This document shows positions 50,937 to 64,000 of a DNA stretch of 64,000 nt, one piece after another (the first letter of the stretch is position 1; each line of letters opens with the position of its first letter). Source of the stretch: Taeniopygia guttata (taxonomy: Eukaryota > Chordata > Aves > Passeriformes > Estrildidae); NCBI RefSeq assembly GCF_048771995.1, contig NC_133026.1, positions 120,444,501 to 120,508,500 on the forward strand, given 5' to 3'. The notes beneath the pieces are model-generated. The model searched no databases, had not been told where the DNA came from, and worked only from the letters and a program-made list of their open reading frames with translations. The position numbers and the translations under genes are program-made.

Positions 50937-53900
50937 GTGTGTCTGGACCTGCTCCATCTCCAGTGTGCCTGGGTTTGTGTGACAACTGCCCCAGCAATGG
51001 GTTAAAGCATGGTGAGAGGGGGAAATCAGGGAGCCTAAATTGCAAAAGGGATTTGTAGCCCTGTTACACAAGACTGCAGGTTTAATTCAAAGACATGTTG
51101 AGCCCACACCTCTTTTGTGTCTGACACCTTTTTCTCACTCTTAATAACATCACTGCTGAGGGGAAGTGATTGTGGAACTCACCTGCATTTCCTTGTATGT
51201 TTTATTGCCTGATCCTTTAGAAATTCAGTAATAATTTGGCAGAGAGCCTGGTAGCAAAACCAGACCAATAAACTGAGAGTTGGCCATTACATTTGGTTTG
51301 CTTGCACATGAGTAAACAGCACAAAAAAGAAGCAGCAATACACAGTCCAGTGAAAAAATGGCAATTTTAAGAGCAAACAAGTAGATAAAGAAGTAAAAGC
51401 AATTCTGCAGAGAGGTGGCAAAGGAATATTCTTGTTGTGTGGAGGTCTTAAAGGTCTGTCTGTTTGAGGTCTGACAGCCTTGCAGAAGCTGAGGCATATC
51501 TCTTTTGTTGACTCTGCCATGGAGCAGTCATCTGTGACACAGCAAGCTGCTGGGCTCAGAAATCCTGGAGGAATTCTCAGGGACACTTGTCAGGTTTCAT
51601 TAGTCAATGTCCTCGCTGTAGTATGGCATGAAGCCACCATGCAGGTCCATGAGAAGGGGCTAATGAAGGTTTTTAAGTCTCAGTTAGCAGCCTGGCAATG
51701 GAAAAGTGATATGTGGAAAAGTTCTCAGCTGCTTGCAAAGAAGAAATGGGAAGTACTCCTTGTGATCTCAACAAGGAAGAACAAAAAGTGTGGGGGAGAT
51801 CTGTTCTGACATCTGACATATTTGCTGCAAGTCACCCCTGCACAGCCTTCCCTGTGGGCTGGGGTGACCTGAGGCTGTTCAGAACCATGGCTGTGGTTTG
51901 TCACAGGTTTAAGTGACAATACTTTTGGGTTTTGAGTTTTGTTCTGCTAGTGTCACAAATAGTTTGCAAAATAATCATCAGTGAGCAGGTGGGAAGGACA
52001 AAAGTAAAATTCATTATCCTCAGGAGAGAGAGTATAATTTTGAGGCATTCCCAGGGCTCAGGAGGAGCAGATTTCCTTGGTGTGTCCAGAGGTCTTGTAA
52101 GAGTAACTACACCTGGGCTGTTTTACACACAGAAGTCTTGGACAAGTCATTGAGTATCAGTTCCCATTTAATGTCTGTAAAACCCCAGACATGTCTGACT
52201 GTGAGCAGCCCTGAGGCAGCAGGTCCCCTGCATCCCACAGGTGATGGACTTGCTGTGCATGGGGTGTTTCTGGGGGTGGCACACCCTGGGCAGAAGCTGA
52301 CTTCAGGACACACAGGCTGATGTGATGGTCTTAGTAAGGAGAGAAAGCATTTGGGTCTGAACTTTAGTATCTTCTTCACAAAGCACTCACTGAGGCCAAT
52401 TTGCTGATCAAAGTCTGCACAGGAGCCCACAAGCACGAACTAACTGTATCTTAACTGAGAATACAGGCTTGATTTTTCAGCAAGTAACTGTTTGAGGAGA
52501 ACATTTAATGGACATTAGAATTCTTCTAATTCTGAATGAATGATTCTCACACGTTGAGATTTGCTGTGAATGTAGCTGCTTCTTCAGCTCATGAGTTTTT
52601 TACAAGTAGCAGGTAGCTTTCTCTACATCATTTGTTTTGCAATTTTAATCAAGTAGGGCCTTAACTTAGGAGCAAACTAGGAGCATGACAAAGAATTTCG
52701 GTGGCAGAATATGACTCTGCATTAATTCATATGTTGTTTTCTTTCCCCAAGAGATGGAATTATAGATAGTCTGGGAGAAGCATTGACTACTGAGTATATG
52801 GTTTCAAGTTGTCCATGTACATGTGTTCTGGTACATGGTGTAGCTGACAGATGCTCTGAACTCTGGTAGCCAGAGAGACACTCAGATCTTCAATCATGGT
52901 TTTGTGCCTTCTCAAGAGGCAGGGAGCATGTTAGGGCAAGATGGCAGATGGTGAAATGTATGATGGTTCAGGAAATGTTAAATATGCTTTTTTTAGGCTA
53001 AGGACATCCTGCCAATTGATTATTCTTGAGTAAAATTCTAATATGAGGTGTTAACTGGCCACAGTTTCTGTCAAGTCCATAGAGTTTCAGCTGTGAAACA
53101 TTTCACAATGCTGTGATCTGACAAATTACATTTCTTCTGTGCTGGGATGCTGCTGCTACCTTTTGAGAATTTTGTCTCTCTACTTTGTGGAAAAAAATAA
53201 AAAACTTAAGTTGCTAAGGAGCACAAGTTTCATTGATTCTCTAAAAACATTAAGGGGAGGCATATGTCACAGGTTCAGGCAGACTTTACTGATTATCATG
53301 CCATACAAGATATTTCTCTGGGGCTTTAATATTCTTTCCTACCAAAACCCCTAAAGCACTTTGAAAGGTTTATTTCTTCTAACTAGCTTGGGTATGTGGG
53401 TTTTTTTTTGTTTGTTTGTGGTTTTTTCTCCCCCATATAGTAAAATTTGAATGGTGCTGCAGGAATATGACATATAATAGCCTGGAACTAGAAAAAATTC
53501 AAAATTGATGCAGAACTATGCAGAGCTGTTATGTCCAAAGGGTATCTGCTTATGGACTTTAGCAGGGCAGATAGTATTTACTTTGCTATTGATTTTCCTT
53601 CCTGGCCTTGAGGGTCCCCAGAGAAAGTAGAAAGAGTTGGTGTTTCTCAATCCTCTTAATACAGACATACTCAAAATGTTTTGTCTAAAATTTCCATGCC
53701 ACTGCAGAGGAGTGACCCCAAAGCACCCCACTTGCACCCTCAACATATTCTGCCTAGGCAAGAAGAGGGAAAGACATCACTAATGACAGTGAATTCAGTT
53801 TCAAGTCCTGCCTTGGTGCCCTGGGGTCAGATATGGGATACATGCTCTGCCTGTGATAAGCCAGCATCTAGTAGAAAGCTGAGATAGTTTTTTTTTCTTC

Positions 53901-54319
53901 AGCCTTTCCAGGTAGGAATGTGGGCTTGGATCTTGCACTGGATCCCTTCTTCTCCATCCAGGCAGCTCCACAGCGGTATTTGTCACGCCTCAGGGTAACA
54001 GAGCGACTTGTTTATCTGCTGCAATGAGCACTGCTGAGTCTTCAGAGGAGTGGAATTACATTCTGGATGGTGACTTGGGCTGCAGCCATATTACTAAACA
54101 TTGGCTAAAATTTCCCTGGTTGTTGCCCTCACTTTATCCCCCATCAGCGGGAGCAATGTTAGGGGCAGTAACACAGAAAAATCTGCAGAAAATGTTGGGA
54201 TTTTATCCACTTTGTCATCTTGCTATCTTCAGCTGGATGACATTGTGCTGCAAATATTGTAAATATTAGACTATGGTTGTGTTGCTCTCCCTGTTGCTTC
54301 TTCTGGCAAAGCTTTGGTT

Positions 54320-54350
<31 letters not shown>

Positions 54351-57315
54351 GTAGGGGTGGGTAAGACAACAAACCCTTCTGCTCCCATTCAGCAGCAGAA
54401 AACTCCATTTAGTCAAAATTTAACTTTAAAGAGATCAAACACAGTGTCAGGGTTCCTTAGGATTTTTGGTACTCAGTTTTGAGAGCCAGTGAGGAAGATT
54501 GTCTTGGTTCTGGTTTCATAGAAGCTGCAGCTTTTGCTGGCACAGCTCTGAGCAGGGTAGCTTAGCCTGGGTGCACATGGGGTGAGGAACAGCTGCAGAG
54601 ACAGAGAGGGGCTGCCAACCTGTGGACAAGGATGTGGTGGATTTTAATTCTTGTGTACGTAACGCCCGCTTGAAATCTCTTGTTTAGCCAGTTTTAGGAG
54701 CAGGGAGCTAGGTGCATTGTCTGTAGGTGTAGTAACAACCTGTTACTGCCCTTACAGACCATGCACCCAGCCACTCTGTGGAGCTGTGCCTCTCACACAG
54801 TCTTCAGGAGGTTACACAGTCTGATCTCCTGCCATTCATGACCTGTGTTATCAAGGGAATTGCTTGGACAGAAGAAAAGAGTCTAATTAGGAGAATAGAA
54901 TTCCTTCAGGACAAAAATGACAACATATTTTCCCTTCTCAACACACCAAAAGAGAGGATATAAATTTAATATTTAATATTAAATAAGAGATTTAATTTAT
55001 ATAAACAAAACCAGGTGCATTCCTGTTGGTACATTGAAGTCGGTTCCTTTCCTAGAATCTGCAAACCCACACTCCTCTAACTCACACATGCACAAAATCC
55101 ACCCCCTTGCTTTCAGCGAGTCCTCACAAGACCTGTGAGTTGCAAGAATGACTCCTGGAAGTGGTAAAGCTGGGTGAGGACAGCTCCTTTCAGTCACTAG
55201 CCTACTGTATAACAACTGCTCTGGGCTCTAACTAAACTTTGTCCATTGCACTGTGGCCCTGGATTTTTAAAGCAGGTGCTAAAAAAAAGGCACTAGGGTG
55301 GCATATGGAACATGATCCCATATGCCATCCATTCCCTTGGAAATGGTAAGAGGGACTCAGGGGGAACTGAAGCATAAAAAGAGCTTCTTTGCAGTGGTCA
55401 CAGTTAATGAGTCTGTACAATAAAAGGAGGGTGAAAAGAAATAAGGAGGTATGCAAAGCTGATACTGATGGAAACCCTATTACTTAGGCAATGTTATTCA
55501 AGAACAATTTATCTGTGAGAAAATATGACACTTGTAATGTAGCCAAGTCCTTTGCAAGCTGTAGAGGCAGCTGCACAGTCTTGCCTGAGGCATTGAGCAT
55601 GCCATCTGAGCAAGATACAAGGAAATCTCTTTAAATAAAAAGGGAAAAGAAAAAAAAAACCCAAGCAGTTCATTAATATTAGGCACTCTGTGTCCTGCCA
55701 GAATGTTTACTTTTATATCAAGGGTCTGATTCTTCAGAAGTACTTTTTGTCCTCTTTTGGATTACTGACCGATTCAGTGGAGAGAACGTGTAAGGAAGCC
55801 AAAATCATATTCACTCATGAAGAATCTTTGAAATAGAGCTTTCTGGTTTGTCCTATATTTGAAAGACTCTTTCATGGGTACATGGTGTGTGATTCAGCCA
55901 CAAGCAGAATGAGGTTCCTCTTGTGAAACTGCAGATATATGCAATGTCTTCATCTGAGCTATCTCTCAGCCCACCCTACAATAATCAACAGAGAGAAACA
56001 AACAACTACCTGAGTCTGCTACTTCTAAAGTGTTTTGGATATCCATGTAATCAAAGGTGATTTGTGCCTGAGGAGTGCCATCTTCTTTCTCTTGCCAGTA
56101 GAGATGCCTTTAGACACCAACTGTAAAGTTAGAGGAAATGAATCCCAGCATGAAAGTACGCATCATTTTAAAAAGGTTAGCTCAGGTTGTCTGGATGGCC
56201 ACAAGGCATCCAAATCCTGCCTTCTCACCTTTTCTTTTTACATTCTCTGTGACAGATACTCAGTTTTCTACCCAAATTCCTCCTTTCCCCCAAAGAACCA
56301 TCATCTTTCTTCAAATTTTTCTCTGATCCTATCTGCAGGTGAAGACAGCAGAAGAATACCCCTTGAGTAGTACCCAGCAGTACAGCAGCCTCCCAAACTG
56401 CATGTGTACAACAAACCACAAGGTGAGTTCTGTAGTAAATCCCAGCATACTGGGTGTTGATAAACAGCATGACAGAGCAGCTGGCTGGGATTTTTGGATT
56501 AATGTTTGTTATTAGAAAATGACAGTTCACAGAAGTAAAAAGGACTGGCCGGGGAATAGTAGTTCCAAACAAATTTTCCAAGTGGAGCTTTTTGGTTTGT
56601 GATACTGAGAGATAGAGTGAGCTTGGTCAGCTACCATGAATAACCCTGGTTCATGTCCTGAGAGACCTCTAGTTAGATCTGGAGGCTGAATTTTGCTCTC
56701 CCATGCAAGAAGAATCCACTCTATTGAGAGTAGAAAAGGGAAACATCTTATATAAAACTTTGGGAGGTGTCAGCATAATTTGTATCTGAAATGAGTACAA
56801 CTGTTCCATGTAAAAATATGTAAAACTGTTCCTGTCCAAGAGACCTCAGGAGAGGTCTCCGGAGGCCTTCTGAGGTTTGTTAGGAGACTAACAAATTTAA
56901 ATGCACTTCATGCTTGTTAATGCAAGAGAGATAAGTAGTAGGAATTTAACTTTGACTTATATAAACCAATTGCTTTTAAAAAATCCAGATAGTTAATAAA
57001 AATTATTGTAGGGTCCAGACAGTTCAATTATAGGTGAAACACAATTTCCGCTTTGATTTTTTTGCTGCAAAAGACCCATGTTGCTCCATTATTTCTCAGA
57101 AAGTTTTACTGAATGCAAGAGAAATAACCCTGGAAAAGTAAAGGAGACACTCTGAAATTATTTCAAAGCTTTTTTGTTTTCCAATGTGGAAATGTGTTCT
57201 GTATCCAACACACAGAGCACTTTGCAGTGAGTTCCTGCCTAGCTGGAGATGCACACAAATGGTGGCAATGTTTTCTGTTGCTAGAGAGGACAGGGACAAC
57301 AGTTTGTTATTAATG
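50937..57315. other. Intergenic DNA
   Basis: No gene recognised. Frames at 51480-51809, 52107-52436 and 56035-56370 are isolated and match no family I know. A T29 run lies at 54322-54350. Confidence 0.5.
54322..54350. repeat. Poly(T) run of 29
   Basis: An uninterrupted run of T followed by GTAGGGGTGG. It could be the tail of a minus-strand retrocopy, but no recognisable body lies on its left side (minus-strand downstream) or right side. Confidence 0.85.
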
Positions 57316-58075
57316 AAATGGTTTGGATTGGAAGAGATCTTCAAGATCTGGTTCCTACACCCCTGCCATTGGCAGGGACGCTGCACTAGACCAGTTTGCT
57401 CAGAGTTCCTCCCAGCCTGATCCCGAACTCTTCCAGGGATGGCGATTCTACAACTTTTCTGGAAAGCAAGTTTCACTGCCTCACCACCTCATAGGAAAGA
57501 CTTTCTTCCTAATCAAAACCTACACTTTTTTATTTTGGATCCATTCCCCCTTCTCCTGTCACTACATGTCCTTGTCCATAGCCCCTCACTGACTTTCTTG
57601 TAGGCCCCCATTGGGCACTTTAAGGCTTCTGTAAGATTTCCCTGGAGTCCTCTCCAGGCTGAACAACCTCAAGTTTCCCAGTCTGTCCTCACAGAAGAAG
57701 TGCCTCAGCCCTCTGATCATTTTCATGGCCTCCTCTGGACTTCCTCCAGCAGGCCCACATCCTTCTCACATTGAGGACCCCAGAGCTGGATGCAGCATTC
57801 CAGGTGAGATCTCATGAGGGCAGACTAGAAAGGCAGAAAAACCTCTCTTGACCTGCTGGCCACTCTGCTTTTTGTTGGATTTCTGGGCTGCCAGCACAGA
57901 TTGTTGGGTCATGCTGAGCTTCTCATCAACCAACACTCCCAAATTCTTCTTAGGGCTGCTTTCAATCCGTTCTCTACCCAGCTTGTACTTTTGCTTGGGA
58001 TCCTCCCTGCCCATGTGCAGGACCTTGCACTTAAGCATTGCCTTGCCCCAAGTAATCCAGGTGATGTGAATTGTC
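57316..58075 (-). repeat. CR1 LINE, longest copy in the window
   Basis: The minus strand reads a long CR1 tail: GGCAAGGCAATGCTTAAGTG (58047-58028) and the following 3' region, AACCTGAGGTTGTTCAGCCT-like sequence (57675-57656) with one change, and the 3' end at GGATCTTGAAGATCTCTTCC (57354-57335). The frames at 57323-57592, 57766-58038 and 57848-58069 belong to it. Confidence 0.88.
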
Positions 58076-60096
58076 TTTGGAATAAATGAGGTGGAATACT
58101 ATAACAGTGCCAGATTTAAAGTTGTTTGGGACTTTTTTATAAACATACTAGTGACCTTAATTTGACTGGTAGGTAGCCAATAGCCACTTCAGTTAGCATT
58201 CAGTGCTATAATTAGCTATAAAGAGTTTTGACAAGATCAATAATTCACCCATTGATCTTTTGCATTCATTATTTTGCATCTAAAGGGTGCCTAAGCATTA
58301 ATCAGAAAATTATTTACTGACATGGTGTCTTGTGAAATCACTGTCTGCCTCCTAAAAGGCAAGGGAAGGAAATGCTACACAGATTTCAGGTGAGTTACTG
58401 GTGACCCCTTGTCTGGGGCTGGCAGGACCCAGTGGCAGGGGCGTGCCTGCTACCCCTGCCACCACTGATTTCAGCCAGTGCCATGCTCTCTTTAGGCAAT
58501 TGCTGATCTGTATAAATCTCAGGGCTGGCCCACACAGTGCTCTGCTTTAAGGCTTTTGGCGAGATCACACATTTTCTGAGAGCTTTGTTTGTGGGACAGT
58601 GTGGGAGAGCTGGGGGTGCAGGGTAACAGTGTCTGCCGCATCAAGTGCACAAATAGTCCAGATGAAGACAAAAGGCAGGTGGCAAATGAGGACATAAACT
58701 TTGGTCTATGGGACCAGCAGCCATAGGATACATCAGGATCCCTGTGTGTCCAAATGACACAGCTAATCATTGGGAATTTGCACCCTCCCCATCCTCACTC
58801 CTTGGCTAGCACCCACCCACGGTCTGTTGCAGTTTTGCAAGGCATTCACACTGTTTGTCCTGGTCCAGTATCTCACAGAGTCAGTGCCATTGGGTATAAA
58901 AATGTCTCAATATGCAGACAAGAGAAGAGACACAGACAGAAAAGCAGCCATGGTTGCAGCAGGGACTGTGACCTCCTGCCACTGGCAATATGCAGTCTGA
59001 TCCCAGCCTGGAGGTATCAGCTGACACTGGCAACCCCAAAGCCAGACTGTCTGAGGCCACCTACCCCAATTTAAATTTGATCTATCTTGCTACATTCTCA
59101 ATTAAGGAAAGCAGCTTCCATGCTAGTACCCCTGTACCAGTTCACACTGTACAGTTATTTTCGTCATCTAAGGAAAATGGTTGTGTTCTCTGCAGAAACC
59201 TTCAGCCACCAGGAAAACATTTTTTTTCCCCAAGCCTCCTCCCTTTACAAGCTCAAAAAAGTAGGAAGCTAGTTATTAAGGAAAAAAAAAATTAATATGA
59301 AGCTAGGAAATATGTTATGGGAAAGGACAAATAGCTGAATAGCAGCTAAATTCCAACTGTAGCATGTCTGTCGTTCTCCCAAAGACTTTTGGAAACATGC
59401 CTGCTTCATACAAGCTGGATTTATATTTCAGGGAATGCATGTGCACTACTACTGTGTTATAAATAAACATCTGCTGTACCAGGTCCACTGGCTTAGTACA
59501 TCCAACTTCTCTGAACTTTCCCACCTGTGCTTTTTGCCTTTGGATATGCACTGCCTGACCAAAGCAAAGAGACCATCCTGTCCCTCAGAGATAGCAGGAT
59601 TAAGATCTTGGAATATTTTTGCTGTTTAAATAATGCTGTAATAATATGTCAATTAAACCAGGAAGAGCTTTTTGTGGGTTTTAAGACTGACTTATATCAC
59701 TTTGGGTTGAGGCAGTAATTAATTTGAAACAAGATTGCACACATGCAAGTTGTTGGCTTAAGTATCTCAGTTTCAGTAAAGCAGATGTGGCTTCTGCATG
59801 TAGACATGGCCTACAGCTGAGGAAATGAGAGAGGGAAGGGATTGCAGAAACAAAGAGTTGACAATGCTGTGTCATGGCTCCCCTCTCTTCCTCCTCCTCT
59901 TTCTAGTGTCACACTGCAGATTAACTGAGTAAACTTCTGATGTCTGGCATCCTGCACCTATGCCTAGCAAAGCTGCTCTGATTGTACTTCCCCAGCTTTT
60001 TGTAGGAGTCAAATGTCCATTCTGGGGTTGATGGTGGAAATTTATTTTTAGGGTAGATCACAGCCAACCTTGGAAAAAGCTTCCTCTTTTTTTTTT

Positions 60097-60128
<32 letters not shown>

Positions 60129-63100
60129 GTTTTTTTTTGTTGAGGATGAAGATGGTTTTATAACTGCAACAATTTTATTGCCATTTTTAAAATTGAAATT
60201 TAAATGAAGGTTAAAGGGAGTAGCACAACTAATCTTAATGGAGATTTGTTGTCATTTTTAAAATTGTAATTATAATTTTTTTCTATTGTCTAATTTGGGT
60301 TACCTTTTGTGCTACCTCAACTTGCATACAGCTGTAATATTATGGTATACACGTTGTATTTGAAAGTAGAACTATTCACTTAGGCAGGTGTTCTTGAACT
60401 GTCAGGAAAAAAAAAAAGGTCAAACCACAGTACAAACTGGCTACCCTACAGTATGGAGACTGGATTTGATAATCACAGGAGCTTGGATCAGAAACTTAAT
60501 TCTTGAGCCATACGAAGTGTGCTGCTCTGGATATCTTCACTCCAAAGCTTTGGGGAGACACTGTGCTGAAACTTGGCTGAAGCTGAGGACAGATTCAGAG
60601 ATAAATGTGCTCTGTTGCCATTTGTACACTCTGATTATATAGCATGGCAAAAAGAAGACTTACATTAAATTTAAGCTACATATACTTTGATATGACAGAT
60701 TTACATTTTTTTAACTTCCTTGGCAACATTAGGCAGCAATTATTTCTGTAATTTTACAGTGATGGGGAAGTTCAGATTCATTAATTTAAACTTCTTCAAA
60801 CTATGAGACACTTAAATTTTGAATCTGAGTCATATGTTTTGGACACATTTCTGCTCTATGCAATTAATTCCGTGATGAATTCCCAAGGAACACAATGCCG
60901 GCATAAGAGGTTCTTGTATTACCATTTCCACAATCTCAGTCACAAAGGTCATCAAGAGTAAACTGTTCTGAGTGCCTTTCCCTGGCAGTCATGTTTTTGA
61001 TAATGTTACTTGTACAGACATTCTGAATCAACTCCCCTGCAGCTGCAGGCATTTCCTGAGCAAAGAGTACAGGAGCTCTGACTACATCCTTGTCTTTACA
61101 TCTTCTATCTGTATTTAAAGGATATAACATGAGTTATTTCACTGAAGCAAAATCTCTCATATAATTCTTCTATCACACTTGAAGAAATAGTATGAGTGTT
61201 CTTTGAGGTTTATTGACCAGAATAATTCCCCCTTTTCCAAAACAATCTACCAGCTCTGCTCTTCCAAAGGAAAAGCAACAGAACTGTGTGTTAGCATTCT
61301 CCTTTCCCTTTTGTCCTTTTAAGAGGAGAAATTCTGGATTATTGCACCTAAAATTCTGAGTCTTGAGCTATTCCAAGAAGTCATTCATTCAAAGGTCCAG
61401 AGATATTTAATCTTAATCTAATCTTTAATGTTATGTTTTTGATAATTAATAAAATTACTTGCAATTTGATGACAATGTTCTCTTCAAAAGGTGGTTTTGG
61501 GGATGTTAATGCTTGGAGAGACAGAAAAGGCAAATCATTGAAGTAACTTGTGATTACACTGAATTTTGGAAAACAACATGGCTTATTTCCTGGCTTTTGT
61601 TTTTTATTGTGAAGCAACAGCACAGAAAAAAAAAATATTGGGGGGTTAATAGCTTGTGCTACTCTCTGTGTATTAAGTCTTCCAGTTTTGAGAAGAAATA
61701 AAATCTAGCTTTCTACAGAAAAACAACCTTTCATAGTTTTTTACTTTTATAATTGGCAGCTGTGTGTAGGGTGGAATAGGCATTAAAAATTAGAAGTTAA
61801 TTTAGTCACATGCTTGAATTTTATGCAAAGGCACAAAGACATCCAAGCATTATAGATCTGTTAAATATCCAAGGGAAGTTACATTGTGTCAGTTTTTGAG
61901 GCAAAGTTTAGATCTTTAGTCTGTAAAGTCCTCAAGATAAAGGGTTTTCATGATCTTCTTTCAATTTTGTTTAAATAGTTTATTTCAAATTGTTCCCTCA
62001 AAGTATTTCCAACATAAGAACTGCAACATAGGTTTGCTGCCTGACAACAGAACTGATTGAAATACAAATGGAGCTGTCACTGTTCAAGTTGAGTGAAACA
62101 TAAAAAGGAAACAAATGACATGAATGATGAAAACTAGCTTAGCTCTTAAAGCAGTTCCATTATTGTTAATGTGAGATGTTGTTATTGCAGGCAGTTTACA
62201 ACACCTTGTGTTCTCCATCTTTACATATTTGTTTCTTATCTTTAAAAACATCAAGCCTGCATTTATGTAGCTCCCTGAGCACAATTGCTCTTAAACTTAC
62301 TTTTGGTTTCTGCTGTTTGGATTAGTGATGGTGGCAATAGAAACATCTCCAAAGTTTTCCTTTATGATCTACCAGAGGATATTGAGCTCTTCGGGCAGTG
62401 CTTGCAGCTTGATGTACTGCGGCAATCATCACACATACATGAGCCACAAATTGATCAAGCTTGGCACTTTAACTTTGGGAATACTGCACCAATCTAAATA
62501 ACATAACGTGAAGGACTACAGAAGGGACGTGAGAAATAATTGTTATAGTCCTGGGAGCAGTTGAGGAGCAAAGAAAAACTCTGAGTAACTACAGAGCTGC
62601 TACTCTGACCTTAGTGTCCATGAGGAGCTGTGTATACAACAGCAGATACAGATTTTTAGGAATTATGATTAAAAGCTTTCACTTCTGAGCTATGAACTGG
62701 AGTACATATTACTAACAATGACGTGACACAGCTTAGCTTTTATGCAATACCAGCATTATTCACCAATACAACTTTGATCTAAAAAAAAGGAATGCCATTT
62801 TTTTAGTTTGTTTTCAGTTAACAACAAGGACATGACAGAGAAACCTTGTGCTGAACCAACAAGCCTTGATGTGAGCTGGGAGAAGGAACTCAGAGATTTC
62901 AGCTTGGAGGAGTCTTGGAACTTCATTGCAGCAACAGCAGACTCAAGAAAAAGCTTTGGGAGGACCTGTACCATGTTAGCCCTTCTGAAAGGTAGGGATA
63001 GAGGGCACAAGGAGCCTCACTGAGCTCCCTGGGACAGGGCAGGAAGAAAGAAGTGACTTGTCTATTCACAACATGCTTGAGACGGTAGTTGAAGCCATGA

Positions 63101-63539
63101 GGCAGGTTTGATAAATCTATCCAGGCAGTTTTTCTACCAAGTCTCTGGAAAACAGCTGAAGCCTTTACTCTTGGTAAAAGACCTCTTTGAAACAGGGCTG
63201 CAAAGGGGCTGCAGTCCCAGATCAGCAGAAACTCCACACTTTTTCTTTCATATATCTCTCCTAGATTACTCTGGGTATGCTACTCTCACTTCAGCATATG
63301 TAAGGACTTAAAAGACATTTTGAATGAGGTTTTTAAATAAAAAACAGAAAGCAAATTCTAAATGTTTGAAATTCAGTGTGAGAGGCATGGAAAAATGTAA
63401 CCAGCTATCTACCTTTGATAACCTTGGCTAAATAGGGCACTGCCTAACCCCTATTGCCTGCACTGACACCTTAGGTTCAGAACCACAGGAGAAGCTGTTT
63501 GAGCTGGGGAAAAGGGCTGAAGGACCAGGGAGACAGCTG
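58076..63539. other. Intergenic DNA
   Basis: No confirmed gene. It contains a T-rich TTTTG microsatellite (60087-60141). Two isolated frames with fairly balanced composition, 61130-60936 (minus) and 62285-62497 (plus), are not recognised. Confidence 0.45.
60087..60141. repeat. T-rich run with TTTTG microsatellite
   Basis: About 15 T, then roughly five TTTTG units, then further T runs broken by G. It is probably length-variable. Confidence 0.9.
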
Positions 63540-63930
63540 TGGATTGCATTGGAAGGGTCCCTGTCAGACTGGGAAGAGGTCATGATTGTAGCTCTGGCGC
63601 CAGTCCTTCTTTTGTATGTTCATTAATGACCTTGTCACAGAGAGTACTTGTCTGTTAATGGAATTTGCTGATGACATAGTCTTAGGACAGAGAGGATTCC
63701 TACAAGAAAATAAAGGGATGACTGTGATAAATAAATAATATAAATAGGATTGGATTTAACACTACAAAGTGCTAGCTCATGTATTTAGGGAAGAATAACA
63801 GCACTTTCTTACAATATGACAGGAGTACATCTGTTGAAAATTACAGATAAAAAAGTAGTCAGAAGCATCTGTAATAGTCATGGAGAAAAAAAGTCACTTA
63901 GGATACCAAAATACATAAAATATCTCACTT
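63540..63930 (+). repeat. Old CR1 fragment reaching into the reverse transcriptase
   Basis: The sequence encodes the end of a LINE reverse transcriptase: FINDL near 63623 and the catalytic FADD box as TTT GCT GAT GAC at 63664-63675. Next comes the CR1 block about a label and length (CTACAAAGTGCTAGCTCATG, 63762-63781). It is strongly diverged and lacks the 3' tail, so it is older than the other copies here. It is the only one in the window showing the FADD box. Confidence 0.7.
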
Positions 63931-64000
63931 CCAGCAGAGATTTACATAGGGATTAGCTCCACAGGGGTACATTCCACTATATACACCCTTCTGCAAGGCA

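Noticed and set aside
57323-58069. Several frames of 73-90 residues
   Set aside because: All fall inside the minus-strand CR1 copy.
35866-64000. 3' exons of JPH1, expected next by synteny
   Set aside because: No MORN-repeat or C-terminal membrane-anchor sequence of junctophilin was recognised on either strand; the gene probably lies beyond the window.

Overview
The window is nuclear DNA from a bird. It has vertebrate genes split by GT-AG introns and carries many CR1 LINE fragments on both strands, the dominant interspersed repeat of birds. One LTR-type repeat resembles elements I know from songbirds, so a passerine is likely but not proven. The gene order ELOC(-), TMEM70(+), LY96(+) matches human 8q21.11. 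UBE2W should lie left of base 1 and JPH1 right of base 64000; no exon of either was recognised.

Layout: 1-6.95 kb is non-coding and holds the ELOC 3' UTR plus intergenic DNA. 6.95-17.9 kb is ELOC on the minus strand, with three exons carrying coding sequence and an untranslated first exon in a CpG island. 17.9-19.8 kb is a head-to-head promoter interval with two GC-rich islands. A CR1 copy and a minisatellite built from CR1 sequence lie between the islands. 19.57-22.38 kb is TMEM70, three exons, with its 3' UTR reaching about 23.5-23.9 kb. 23.9-31.5 kb is intergenic, with CR1 copies and a solo LTR nested in one of them. 31.55-35.38 kb is LY96 (MD-2), five exons, 155 residues. 35.9-64 kb is mostly gene-free DNA with CR1 fragments, an LTR-like repeat, microsatellites and a striking perfect inverted repeat at 40.6 kb.

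The three genes act in unrelated processes: ELOC in cullin ubiquitin ligases and Elongin, TMEM70 in mitochondrial ATP synthase assembly, LY96 in TLR4 lipopolysaccharide sensing. They are linked by old synteny, though ELOC and TMEM70 may share a promoter. All three models give intact reading frames with consistent splice phases. I found no sign of a new multi-gene system. The best leads are structural: the split bidirectional promoter, two arrays of short repeats inside it, perfect hairpins, and family-specific changes in MD-2.
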